Below, piece by piece: positions 35,748-47,821 of a stretch of DNA of 64,000 bases. The notes under the pieces are model-generated. The model was not told where the DNA came from and did no database searches. It saw nothing but the letters and a program-made list of their open reading frames with translations. The stretch is from Ophioderma brevispina (taxonomy: Eukaryota; Echinodermata; Ophiuroidea; Amphilepidida; Ophiodermatidae), in contig JAMKCH010072348.1 of assembly GCA_023653785.1 (NCBI GenBank), positions 1 through 64,000 on the forward strand, given 5' to 3'. The translations under genes and the position numbers were made by a program. Each line of letters begins with the position of its first letter. The first letter of the stretch is position 1.

Positions 35748-36230
35748 ATAATAGGCCACCTGTGCATTTGAAACATTCCTGGAATTTAATGACAGGTGCG
35801 CGCATGTATTGTAGTTCTGAAATGTGGGTGTCTTACCCCACGACATGACTGCCTTTTGCATATGGATAGAGTGGAAATACCAAGAAAATAATAGGCCTCC
35901 TGTACCACTGAAACATTCCTGGAATGTATTGACAGGTGCGTGAACTGTTGTCCTGAATGTGCGTCTCTTGCCCAGCTGCATGACTGTCTATTGTATATAA
36001 TTGACAGCAACACCTCTCTGTTGAGGTATAGACCGTATTCAATATGACGTCAGCCACCAGACATGTTGGTGGACAAGATGCATACATTCCAGGACTACAA
36101 TACATTAAGCTGTCAATCGATCCATGTTTAGCGATTGCACAGGGATCATTGACAGGTGAATATATTGTAGTACTGGAATGCGTCTAACTTGTCCACCAAC
36201 ATGGATGGCTATTGAATACGGTCTATTCGG
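35748..36230. repeat. Cluster of three direct and one inverted ~100 bp repeat units
   Basis: Unit 1 (about 35748-35870), unit 2 (about 35889-36005) and unit 3 (about 36130-36230) share 'gaaacattcctggaat', 'attgacaggtg', 'attgtagt-ctg' and 'gactg-c'. A fourth unit (36028-36120) is inverted and pairs with unit 3 ('agaccgtattcaata', 'catgttggtggacaag', 'cattccag'), forming a ~200 bp foldback. The overlapping minus-strand frames follow this repeat structure and are not genes. Confidence 0.8.
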
Positions 36231-37130
36231 TGATTTTAAACGTACCAGGTCAATGAGCACAATATTGTAATAGTTTCATTGAAGCCGCGCTCTTAAGGTG
36301 ATGGAGAGGCCCTTGTCGCCATTTTAATTTCACCTTTTAACGATTCACATCAAGTATGATTATCAAAAGCACTCGAGTTAAATAAGTGCCAGCGGTTTAA
36401 TCGCACAAATTTTGAGATGAAATTCACAGCCGATGAACTTTTGCTCAAGAAACACAAGTCCAAAAAGTAGAATTAAATAATTCCTGTGATGCTCAGTGGA
36501 TCAGGAGAAGACATCTACAGAGATTTGGTATAAAAGTGTTACAAAAGAGTGGGAATTTCTTTTCTGCACAAACAGTGGAAAGAAATTATTATTACGATTT
36601 CGAGAATAATACTCTTCAGTTTCGAAATTGAAACCCCGTGATAAGGCGATTTAAGATAGAGAGGTGAACGAATCCACTTAACAGAACGTGTCAGAAGGCG
36701 ATGAAACACGAGCATTCGAGACAAATTCATAGGAAATTCGCTAAAGCTAGTGCAAATGCGAAGGCAGCGACTCGCGGATGATAGAAACATTAGCACGTAC
36801 TAACACTGACTAACAGCCGTAAATTTTCAATGATCTGTATATGCCCTTGCAGCAACATCATTGACATCATCTACCGAGACGTAATCCTCATGGCAAAGTC
36901 ATTTCGCTTGTTTAAAAGAAAAAGCTAACATGGCAAAGATTAAAATCATGTTTACTTAGAGGAACATATCAAATGTACTTCGTTGCTTCTGGTTGGTAGA
37001 TGGTACAGCGGATCACTCTGTTATTATTGGTAGAAGTTAAAACTCACGGATAACGGTAAAATCCTTCTGGCTGTTTCTGAGCAGTCTGTCAGAGCTCTTG
37101 TGACCTACTTAGACTTCTGTTTTTACATGT
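36231..37130. other. No recognised gene
   Basis: The 85-codon minus-strand frame (36539-36796) shows no family resemblance. Nothing else was seen. Confidence 0.35.
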
Positions 37131-37258
37131 ATATGTCCCTTAGCGAGGATAATAGTAGTTTTGCGGAGTGTGGTGATAAAAGAATTTCACATAAATCATG
37201 TAATAAAACATCCCATATGCATTATCATCCATGTAAGGCTTGTGGTGCTAAGGGACTA
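37131..37258. mobile_element. Possible short TA-flanked MITE
   Basis: The left 'tgtcccttagcgag' and right 'gtgctaagggacta' are inverted around a ~100 bp interior, with TA on both sides. The inverted ends are only about 12 bp, so chance is possible. Confidence 0.4.
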
Positions 37259-37654
37259 TACAAATAATCCGAATTGCAGCTTATAAGAGGGAAACGGAAT
37301 GAAAACAGGCGACTTTTTAAAGCGAAAATAAGTTTTTGAAGTGATGTTATGAACACAACGACGTACTTAAGGGATCTCGGAGGTGGCATATTTACTGCCT
37401 TTAAATACGTGTACGGCGAATGTTTTCATGCACAGATTCATGTGCACCGTTCATCGAAAATTATCACATTTATAATCTTAAGATTACAAGTTCATACACA
37501 AATTCTACATGCAGCTTTTAGACACGATTGCTTTATTAAGAACAAGTGATATTAAAATTCCGCCATTTTTCGGTTTTTAATCCCAAGGTGAAATCAGGAA
37601 TACTCTATTGTTTATTTCACGTCCTTAACAATACTAATAAGCCTTAATATTACT

Positions 37655-38065
37655 CGTAATTGTCGGGTTTATATAGCGCTTTTCGTGTGATCTAAGCGCT
37701 TTTAATAAAATTATTACCGCTACCTTTGGAAAACTTCAGACCCCTGTGAAGACTGTGTTTGCAAATTTAAAATTATTTATACTATAATAATTGTCACCCC
37801 ACAGACTATCATGGTTTTGTATAAGTCAATTTTCCCCCCAAAACGTACACGTCTTCATGTATGCCCAAAGTACACTCATACCTTGGACAGTGCTCAGTCA
37901 ACAATATTCCTAAAAGTTCCTATTTCGCACCTGCGCGGAGAGAGGTAATTGAATTGAAGTGTCTTGCGCAGGGACACTCGCGTTGGCGGCAGCGGAACTC
38001 GAACCCATGGCCCTCGGATCATGTGACTAAGTTCTCTATTCAGCGGATCACATGGTCTTTGTTAA
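37655..38065 (-). repeat. Near-complete tRNA-derived SINE (~400 bp)
   Basis: On the minus strand the element starts with a tRNA-like head: 'ccatgtgatccgctgaatagagaacttagtcacatg' followed by the B-box-like 'gggttcgagttcc' (about 38062-37990). Next comes a central region with complement 'gtgtcttgcgcagggacact' (37960-37979), and it ends with a complement of 'tttatatagcgcttttcg' (37670-37687). The order head, 'cttgcgcagggacac' core, 'tatatagcgc' tail matches a widespread class of marine-invertebrate SINEs from memory. It should be pol III transcribed if intact. Confidence 0.7.
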
Positions 38066-39621
38066 AATATTAAAATTAAATAAAACCATAAAATAGATAG
38101 TGAAGCTCTGTGTGTTTGGGTGTGTTTTGCATAACGCACAATGGTGTAGCGCTTCGCAAATTCCAAGGTCAAAGTTTGTGGAAAATGTGTATTACATTTT
38201 TATATCGGGAAATGGGCTTAAAGCAATTGCGTTGAGTAATACTCTAGGAGATTTCGAAATATGTGTTACTTCTTCACATTAACAAGTAATGCTTTTAGAA
38301 TTCTGCCCGCGAAAATTAGTGAGTTGTGCGCAGAATTGTGCAGCAGGCGAAATCCATGAAAAAAGAAACAACATAAAAACTTTTTATGTACTTCAAATTG
38401 TTGGGGATGAAACAAGAAGCACTTTCAATTTCAAGCACACTAGGTGGCGCACTTCTGTGTATGAACCCTGTGTATGAGAGAAAGAAATACCACGTGAAAT
38501 GATGGGACCTCGTTCACGCTCACTTGTCTAAAATTGAAACAACGCCGAGCACATCACATAGTTTGCATTCCTCAAATCGAGTTGACACGCTAAGAGAACA
38601 GTTAACGTGAGCATGCATCATGGCGTCGGCACGTTTTTGTTTTTCGTAATGCGTTGTTTACGCAGCTGATTTACCTTAATTTCCATCATCATTATTGAAT
38701 GAATATTTAATGCAAAATGGTGACTAGAACTAAATGGTATTGACCATGTAACCCATTTTATTTATTAACAAGGATAATCACTGTTGCAGCTGACATTCTA
38801 TATTTGTGTAAACAACGCATTCGTCGTAAGGAACAATTTGCCGACGGTTCTTGAAACTTGTAGGAGAAGGAGCAATCCAAGAGTTACTTTCACAACGCCA
38901 AGTAGTGTTACTGCTCGAGAAAAACGAGAGACAGGGACACACTGTAACTTGTCAATAAACAATTCACTCTGCACACAAAGAAGTTTAGCCAATCAGCATT
39001 TGCAACAGAAGACACACCTCCACTGATTGCTTTGTCTCATTGCTTCTGACCTCAAATGACCACAAATTTCACTTATTTCTTCTGAAGTTGTTAGCCTTCC
39101 GTTTTCCATGAAAATCCTTCCATATTCAACTTCAAAACTTCATCTTTCTGGCAGTATCACTCTAATATGTCGACTTTTGCTGTACACTGTCGAATTTAAG
39201 ATTATATTTTGTGTGTAAATTTAGTATCTGAAAAGTTCACACTAACATTTACTGCATGGCTGTTAGTTTTGATTATTCACCATCCCATTCAACACCCAAT
39301 TACCTCCTATTGAAGAGGGATTAAGAGCATGGTCATAAAACGTTGAAGATTGTGAATTTGAATTGAGTGCTATGAGGTCAATTGAACTTTTGACCTACTG
39401 GTCACTGATATAAAATTTTAAATACAAAAGAATATTCATTGAAATTAATTAAAATGATTTTTATATGTTTTCATTGATTACTGACTATTGATTGTCTATT
39501 TATATTATCATGTACTGATAACAAATAAAGAGTTGTATAATATTTAACAATTCATAGTCAAAAAGTAGTTGTGTACGAGCCTAATGAATTTCTTTACAGA
39601 AAGCATTGTGGCTAGTTAGAG
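38066..39621. other. No recognised gene
   Basis: Several short plus-strand frames (38100, 38289, 38784) follow one another but have no recognisable domain and no clear splice links. Confidence 0.35.
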
Positions 39622-39725
39622 TGTGAGGGAGAGAAAGCGAGAGAGAGGAGAGAGGACAAACAGACAGACAGACAAACAGAGAGAAAAAAAGACAGAGAGA
39701 TAGAGAGTGAGATCGACATAGAGAG
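39622..39725. repeat. GA / CAGA low-complexity tract
   Basis: Runs of GAGA and CAGACAGACAGA; Ser/Leu-rich minus-strand frame here is simple-sequence translation. Confidence 0.85.
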
Positions 39726-41212
39726 GGGCAGGTATATTGTACGACATATGTCAATGGTGTTTGGGGAAAATGATTCGCTGCATGGGCACTCCAAAGAAAA
39801 CCATGATTTTTTTAATTTTTTATTGGTTCCCATGGTAACCGGGAGCCAACGATAAGCACTTTTCACTGAATGCCCTAAAAGAGGAAAATCCAAAACCTGA
39901 AAGACATTAGTGTTATCAATACTTGTGCCACAGTTCATTTGCAGAGGATTTTTCATTTCCTAGTTTGTATGTTTAAATACTGTTCCTTATCGCCGTTTGA
40001 AAAATATTAATATGGGACAAAATGCGTTTCACTAAGTTTTGAGATATCGGTTACGCATTTATCAGCCATGTCTATAGAACTGAGTGTGGGATTTCAAGTA
40101 AAAAACATTTGCAAACTGAGGTTTGTGTGTACACCAGCTCACCTTTATCGATGAAAACAAGGAGAGTTTCCGTTCCGTAACCTGACCCATCTGACACACT
40201 TTTTCTGACACACTTATGAATTCGGAAACCCTTCACGGAATAAAGCACACGGACACTCCCGAAAACAGGTGTCCATTGTCAATCGGGATACTCCCCCTCC
40301 CTTACTCTACTTTTAATTGATGTCGATGGCTACTAAGGATCATTACGTATTGCAGCATGGCAATGATCTTGCTTATATTCGAGAACGTACACTTTCCCCT
40401 TTCAAGACCCGTCTTCTATCTATACGCAATGCTGAAAGTTGTCTTGTCATCATTTCTTTCTTGGTGCTTTTGTAAGGACTCTGGTTGTGTTTGTAAAACA
40501 CTAGAGGTCAGAAGTGTCTCGACATTTTATATCTAGATTTGTGGGTCAACCAGCTGTTTTCCTTCGATTTTATAGTAAATTATCTAAGGAGCTATGGACT
40601 CTGCGCAATTTACCTTTGTTATACGAGAAACACACGGACCACTCCTGCATGGACTAGAATAGGGATATAGACGCAATTATTGGAGATTGTCCTAGATACG
40701 CTAGACAAGACAATACGCATGTAAACATATCTGTTTAAAGAGGATTCGCGTTACTGCGTTTGCCTTAATTCACCTTTTACTTCACGTCGTGCTTAGGTTG
40801 CTCTCACTCGCCCAATTCACTCGAGTCAATGTAGTATAAAAATCCTGGCGGTTTTTTTTTCGATGTTAACACATTTACTGATTTCCTGATTTCCTATCGG
40901 CATCCTTTTAACAAATATTGGAAAAAAAAACACTAGATAGCAAATTAGACAAACATATAAAACAAACAAACGTCGGGAGAATCGAAACAGGAAACGATAT
41001 GCGGGAATAAGCGGGCACTCTTTCTGACTTTCTGGTTGAATGATAGGTATTCGCACGAAAAAAACTCATTGCATGAGGTTAAACTTGGCGTTCCTAGAAA
41101 CCTTTCCAAGAACTTGTTCCTTCAATTGTCACTCACGAATTGCCAGTTGCAATGCAAAGGTTCCTCCCTAGTAACTTACTTCTTCGCCGTAACTTCGTGA
41201 AGATAAGTTTAA
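39726..41212. other. No recognised gene
   Basis: Unique AT-rich sequence with nothing assignable. Confidence 0.4.
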
Positions 41213-41544
41213 AGGAGCATTTCGTGATCCACAACCTCGTCCCGTCGACTTACCTAAAATAAAGTTGAGATTTTTATATCATCTGAACCGTTAGCTTTAG
41301 TAATCCACGTGTACCTAATTCTTACGTGCAAAATATCTGTAAGAAATTTGCAATTTTGTATTTCTGTCCGTAAACGAAGAAGATTACAGCACAGTGGCCT
41401 AGGACCGTGGGAAACAGCAATTGCTCATACCACAAACTGCAACATTCAGAATCAACCAAATTTTGGGAATAAGCTTTTCTCAGGATATGTAGTGAAAAAT
41501 GAATTGAACAGAAGGTGCTGGCATGGGAATCACGAAATGCACCT
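41213..41544. mobile_element. TTAA-flanked MITE (332 bp)
   Basis: TTAA at 41209-41212 and 41545-41548 flanks inverted ends: left AGGAGCATTTCGTGATCC, right complement AGGTGCATTTCGTGATTCC. The end sequence 'gcatttcgtgat' is one I associate with abundant MITEs in marine invertebrates, from memory and unchecked. The 79-codon frame inside it (41309-41548) is a shadow. Confidence 0.8.
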
Positions 41545-41659
41545 TTAAAGAAAGTGTTAAAACGCAGATGAATATTTTTTTGTTTCTAAATATCGTTTTG
41601 GTCGAAAAATGCAAGAAACCCGAATGTTAACTCTTTTAATATGACTCACAATTCTTATA

Positions 41660-42721
41660 CAGTGGTGAGTCAAAAAGATTTACAATTTGTGTTTGTGAAT
41701 TTTCTACAGCATTGACAAATCTTCAAAGATACGGAGTACCAATATAAAACTAGATTGATTTTAGCCTACTAGAGAACACTTTTTGAGTTTTGAACTTTGC
41801 ATTGCAAAGTTATGATAACTTTAAAGCTAGGTACCCGTTTTCACTCTGTCCCGGAATCACTGTTGTGGGATTGGCCAAAAGACTTTGGATGAGTCTAAAC
41901 AAGTACATCATGGGCATTCTTTGCTTTGATATCTGTGTGTAAACCTTCATTCAAGAAAAATGGTAAACTATTTATTAATATGAAATCAATAACAAATATG
42001 GAATCTACCCAAATTTTGGAGCATTACTTCAATAAATGTTCGAAATTGATCTCATATCTGTTTCCGTGGAAACTGAATGCAAATGTAGGCAACCCTGTGC
42101 AATACAGCCGGCTGCCTGACCCACATTTCCACCGACTCTTTCATAACCTGATGGTGGGGGGGGGCTACTTAGGGGAATCATATTTGAACCTTACACACAT
42201 TCAACATCTGTCTTTCCTTTTGCATCATTCCTTTCTTCTCCCTTCCCTCTCTTTGCCCCTCCCCTTTTTGATTGTCCCTTTTCAACTTTAATGCTTGCCG
42301 CTAGCTTAACTTATTTCCTGGTCAGGGCCATGGGGAAGGGGACAATGCGCCATTCCCCCTGACCCTGTTAAGTACTGTCATTGAATATGTTAAGACTTAT
42401 AAAAAAACAGGTGTACAGACTAGGTAATGGTTACTTTAGAACAAAATACAAAACAATACTTAAAAGTAACAGTTAAAAGTAACGTAACTCAATGGCTTTT
42501 GATGTGTGCAAGTGAAGGATTGTAAAACAGTGGTCAATATGGTTTTTTGGAGCTTTCCCTTAATTACCATATCTGCCATATCCGAAAGGTAAATGTTAGA
42601 TTTTTTACCAATGATAGGGGATAGATGAGATATTGTTTTCTGTATTAAAAAACAATTTCTAAACTTGTTAATATTTTTAAGATTTTTCTGAAATAGAGTG
42701 TAAATCTTTTGACTCACCCTG
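41660..42721. mobile_element. TA-flanked Tc1/mariner-like element (1062 bp), no transposase
   Basis: TA at 41658-41659 and 42722-42723. The left end CAGTGGTGAGTCAAAAAGAT and right-end complement CAGGGTGAGTCAAAAGAT both continue with 'ttaca', giving ~25 bp inverted termini. A TA target duplication with CAG ends is the Tc1/mariner pattern. The 1 kb interior has frames up to 121 codons on plus and 85 on minus, but no DDE motif or helix-turn-helix was recognised, so it is non-autonomous or badly decayed. Confidence 0.7.
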
Positions 42722-42723
42722 TA

Positions 42724-44780
42724 CGAATTTTAGGTTTCAAAACAAAATATTCTATGATTAATTTCCACCGACGCTTTTCTAGAAAAGCTAGGAAAGTTAA
42801 CCAAAATAATGAAAAAGCGTACAAAGGAGCTTGATAAGATTGGAGATTTTAATTATTAAAAAAAATTGATATTGCAAGCAATTTTGATCACCTACTATAA
42901 ACAATTCTTTTCATTAAAAAATCTCAATGTCTAGAAAAATTACAGACATATGCCATGTGTAATGTGTTATTATTATTACATTCAGTTGACGAAAAAATTA
43001 GTGTCATTGTTATATTCCTGAACAATGTCCTATATAGAAGAAAAACGACTCAAATGCATGAATCTGTAGCTGAATTCCACGTGTACATGTTGTTCTTGAT
43101 ATGGTACTAGGATCTATTTGAAATGGTCCGATATCGTTTGTAAATATTATAGGTTTTCTGATAGGTAATTTCAATTATCTACTTGCAGCGATCCAGCTAT
43201 ATACGTTGGTTAAATGCTGTCATTTCTATACCCATTACACCAATAGCGTTTTTAAATAACATATGCACGACATGTTCTATTTAAAAAATTATTCAACACC
43301 TTCGGTGGTCAAAATGAAAGAGAGTCAGTTCCTATGAAGGTTCGCAAAACGGCAGGACGATATACCAATAATTTTGCTTAAGTTTCTTAAAATCATTTTA
43401 TCTTGGGGAAAGTTATAATCAAAATTAAATTTATTGCTCTTCTGTTTAAAAGCGATCCCCACCTTTTTGAATAACGTTTTAGCGAGCCTCTCACGCTGTT
43501 CACTATCTCGAGAAATTTGCAAAATAGGGCAAAGTATTACGCTTTAAGGCAATTTGCTTAACGAATCGAGATGTCTATGCATGATAATGATTATTTTTAA
43601 GAAAGAACGGAGATTAGTATTTAATCGGAATGTTGAAAACTTCGGCAATCGTTTCCGTTTTCCACATCTCGTTCGTTAGATAGATTTTATCAGGATTATG
43701 AAAATGGGTTAAGCGTTTTCAATGAGCACATCTGATAAATATTCATAAATCACATTTAATTGGTATTCATGATGATGAAACCATGATTGTCTTTTATATA
43801 TCGTACTTGAAGTAATGATTCTCGCCATATGAATTACTTTTTGATATTAAATAATATTGTTATTTTCAAGTTAGGAAACTCATCGTTGCAATTGCAGATA
43901 ACTCGATTTAGAGAAAGAATTTATATGTATAAATACACCTTTCCCGCGCAAATTCACATGGAAAATATATGCCCACGTGCCAAATATAGTACCTAATGAC
44001 CTGACGAGAAGGCCTTACTCGCAGCTACTCGTGTATAACCTTGAAATGGGAATAATACTACGTATCTTAATATCCTTAATTTGGAATTGCTATCACGTAG
44101 CATTAAATTACCATTGTTATAAGAAACGGGGGAAAATTACTGGTTTTATTAGAAATTCTACACATTTTGTGAGCTAATACTCAATTTGTTTCGACACATG
44201 TGGGTATATAGACTAAATATGCATTAGTAACCTATCTACTTATGTTTTAATAGAATTTATAGTATCGCTTCGCGGCTCACAATTTGATGATCTTTATCTA
44301 TTGGCATATTTCCCACCTCACTAATATCGTCACATTTGTTTGAAGTAACACCGCATTTTGGACTCTTCCGTTAAACGAATGCAAGGATGTTATCAACAGG
44401 AATTCACCATTGTCGTCGTAATTGCTAGACCTAAAGCTGAAACAAATCGAATTTCTCTCCCTCCCTTTCCTTGCGCTCTCTCTATACCTATTTCACACAC
44501 CCACTCGTGATTTGAGTGTTACATAGTAAAATTAGCCAAATCTATTCACAAATCTTGAACAAATACCCACTTCATATAAAAGTTGTACTGCATTGGAATT
44601 AGGTATTGTATTTTATTGTCACTGATAGAAAACATAAAGAACTTGCTACATTATGAACTTTTAATATTCACCATACCTGAAATAACAGTCAATTAGATTT
44701 GCTGTATTCGATTTGTTTACATAGTACGGATGAGTAGCTTGCCTTTCAAGGCCTGAGTACACGTTTTCTTATTTGGCTTC
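42724..44780. other. No recognised gene
   Basis: About 2 kb of AT-rich sequence with short frames only and no motif. Confidence 0.4.
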
Positions 44781-44784
44781 TTAA

Positions 44785-45335
44785 AGGAACGAAATGGCAT
44801 GGAACAATTTTCAGACATAATGAAATAGACCTTTTTACTGAAATTCACTTCCACAAATTTGAAAACAATTTGGATGTTTACATTCTGTAATAAACAGTAA
44901 AAACAGCAAGAGTTACAGGCAATTCCTACCACGGAAAATCAAGGTGTTGACATCCTTAACAGAATTTACAGTGTCTGTAGCATGTTTTTTTACCCAATTC
45001 AAAAGCATTCAGACCGGGATTCAGACATTGTATATACTTCAGGCTTGTAGCACGATATTGATCTAAAGGGTGAATTAGTCGAGATTAGCACATACACAAT
45101 AGAAATGGTGTGTAAGCTCATCACTGCATGCTTTTCAAGTTTGATAAAATACTGGAATGTCAGCATCCTTGGCTCTCTGTGGCAGAGAAGTGAAGCTTAC
45201 AAGGAAAATAACATTAGTTACTCCTCCCTTTTTGACAAAATTTAAACACCCAAATTGTTTTCAAATTTTTGAAAGTGATGTCAGTAAGGGTCTCTTTCAT
45301 TATGTTTCAATATCTTTTCATGCAATTGTGTCCCT
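44785..45335. mobile_element. TTAA-flanked MITE with long inverted ends (551 bp)
   Basis: TTAA at 44781-44784 and 45336-45339. Inverted arms of about 120 bp are recognisable: AGGAACGAAATGGCATG versus AGGGACACAATTGCATG, then 'cataatgaaa-agacc', 'aaatttgaaaacaatttgg' in both. Kolobok-like by target and AGG start. The 71-codon (minus) and 60-codon (plus) frames are the two arms read as mirror images. Confidence 0.75.
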
Positions 45336-45339
45336 TTAA

Positions 45340-45748
45340 GGATTTGGGTGTTTAATGAACTTCTGCTTGGTTTCTTTGCTATCATGACAGACTTTTGAAG
45401 TTCTAATGTGACATTCTTTGACCACAGTCGACAATGCTTTAGTTTAAATCCTTAGCCCTTAACTGCACCTTGTTCCACTTTTCAAAAATCGCGGAGCGGA
45501 CCCTCCCTTGTTTTTTTTCTGGGGAAACTGCCCCTAGATCTAACAAGAGAAATAACGCTACCTCCCTTTTTATGGTGATCGTCAGGTTGGTAGTCATTTT
45601 TCGAAAAGGACGTTTGGGATATACCCTAGCGTCATATTTTCCTTTAGGGACATTAGCGATTTTGATAAGAAAAACGTGATTAAACAAATGAACATAAAAA
45701 CATTTCTTCTACTTTAAAGCCAATAAAACTTTACTAAGGAGGAAAATG
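45340..45748. other. No recognised gene
   Basis: Short frames on both strands over 45439-45687 oppose each other and match nothing. Confidence 0.35.
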
Positions 45749-46745
45749 CTAGAGAAACGAGTAGGAGAGCCAGGAGCAGGAATATCATAGGGTTCTTACA
45801 TGTATTTGAAGAGTTCGTTCATGACCGACTACATCTAAGGTTTGACACCTTTTAGTAGTTAGTATGGACCCTCTACATCAATGCAAGATAGTTAGTGGTG
45901 TCAAATTGTGGTGTCACTTTTTTCAATAGGGGCCAATCTAAGTTTACACAGGGGTCAAACTTTTAAATCATGTTGAAATGTATGCCATATTATCCGTCTA
46001 GTCACAAGGGGAGGAAGGTTCCAAAAATGTATAGTTTGTACCATCTATGACCATTGGTTTTAGAGTTATTGGGTAAAAATGGCTAAAAGTGCAAAAAAGG
46101 TCAAACTAAATTTGTACAGGGGTTAACATTGAATATTACTGTGATTATATTTTAAATTCTTGCAATTATTGCCTGAGGAATGAGGACTCCCAAAAAGAAT
46201 AGTTTTGATATATGAAATGTTTACTCAAAGGTCAAAGGTCAATGCCAATTGGATTATGTTGCCCCATGACCTATTTGGTCACATAGCATGATAACTATGC
46301 ATTGCAGATGCTACAAACTATTCCTTATTTCGACACATTAAGCTAGATGAACAATTTGTTTCATTTTTTTTACCAAAATTGGAGCAACTTCTGAGTTTGA
46401 CCCCTGTACAAATGGAGATTGACCTTTTTTGAACTTTTAGCCATTTTTATCCAATAACTCTAAAACAAATGGTCATAGATAGTACAAACTATACATTTTT
46501 GGAATCCTTATGACTAGACGGACAATATGGCATACATTTCAACATGATTGGAGTAATTTAAAAGTTTGACCCCTGTGTAAACTTAAATTGGCTCCTATTG
46601 AAAAAGTGACACCACAATTTGACACCACTAACTATCTTGCATTGATGTAGAGGGTCCATACTAACTACCAAAGGTATCAAAGCTGAGATGTAGTGGGACA
46701 TGAACGATGATGTTTGACCCAAAGTCCTTGCTCCCGCTCTAGAGC
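45749..46745. mobile_element. ~1 kb near-palindromic (foldback) element
   Basis: The left arm (45749 to about 46240) is matched in reverse complement by about 46250-46745. The outer ~300 bp are strikingly similar: 'gtagttagtatgg', 'ctctacatcaatgcaagata', 'gtggtgtcaaattgtggtgt', 'caggggtcaaact', 'catgttgaaatgtatgcca' and 'atgtatagtttgta' occur on both sides. Similarity decays towards the centre. Transcription across it would give a long hairpin RNA. No transposase or clear target duplication was seen. Confidence 0.8.
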
Positions 46746-47457
46746 TTTAAACTATCCAACCTTGATGATTACAAATTGCAATTGTTTTCCACATTTGAGT
46801 ATGCGTTTTTTTGAAAAATGCCTTCAGAAACTGCAATTCGCGTTTCTGTTTTCGCCATTTGTAAACTTTGAAGTGTTTTCAGGCGAAAATCGGACAATAA
46901 ATTTGTGGCTATATGTTTACCGCCATCTGAATGACCAAAATGAACGACTTTCGATTTTCTACGTTGACGAATTTTGTATAGGATTTTTACATTATGTCAC
47001 CACAACTTAGTGTTGATGCCACTCAAAGGGAAGGAAAAGGAGCAATTGAGTGCTCTGTTACTGCAACGATTTCGACATTGTCGATGCAATCTTGTAACAT
47101 TCAGACTAATCGGGTTTTTTTTTAACGCAAAGGGAATTCCGTTCTCTGACAAGTTTATAAAGTACATTATGGTATTATTCAAAATATTCTTGCCAAAGCC
47201 GACATTAATACTGGCATTATCGAAGCTCTGCAATGAATACTGCATTCGTGAATGCTTATCGCATATCATTCAATTATCACCTTCGAAAGAAAAAGAACGG
47301 TTTTGACAGTTATATGAAAGTTTAATATCCATCATAACTGAAATCGTACACAATCCTAATGTGACGTACGTGCTTGGTTTGTTTTTATTCAGAATGCATG
47401 GATGCGTTGTCTATTAAAGCGTTACCTTGTCTCCTATTGACCTCATAATACCTCTAT
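46746..47457. other. No recognised gene
   Basis: Open frames of about 100 codons (plus 46714 and 46974; minus 46997) overlap. The first begins inside the palindrome. None resembles a known family. Confidence 0.35.
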
Positions 47458-47580
47458 TGAATGATTATTATAGATAAGACGCCATTCTGAATGTTGATCT
47501 ACATTAAAACATTGCTTTTATAGAATGATGATTGCCCGAGAGACGCTATTCTGAATCTTGAACAACATTAGAACACTCAC
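47458..47580. repeat. Two ~60 bp direct repeats
   Basis: 47458-47515 and 47524-47580 share 'gaatgat', 'agacgc-attctgaat-ttga' and 'acatta-aaca'. Confidence 0.6.
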
Positions 47581-47821
47581 TACAGTTTCATAATTGGAGT
47601 GAATGACTGTTGAAAATATAACGTGAATAACTTAACATTTTTCGGTCTTAAAAGTATTACCGATTGCTGGTTTTCGTATTTTATTGATTGTCTCATTCAT
47701 TGGTTTATTAAGAGACCAGATAGCTGGGACTAATATACTAAGATAGATATTCACTCTGTGTTAAATATTTACAAACTCCAGCACAGTATATGATGCCCTC
47801 ACTTCATTCAGCAAACAAAAA

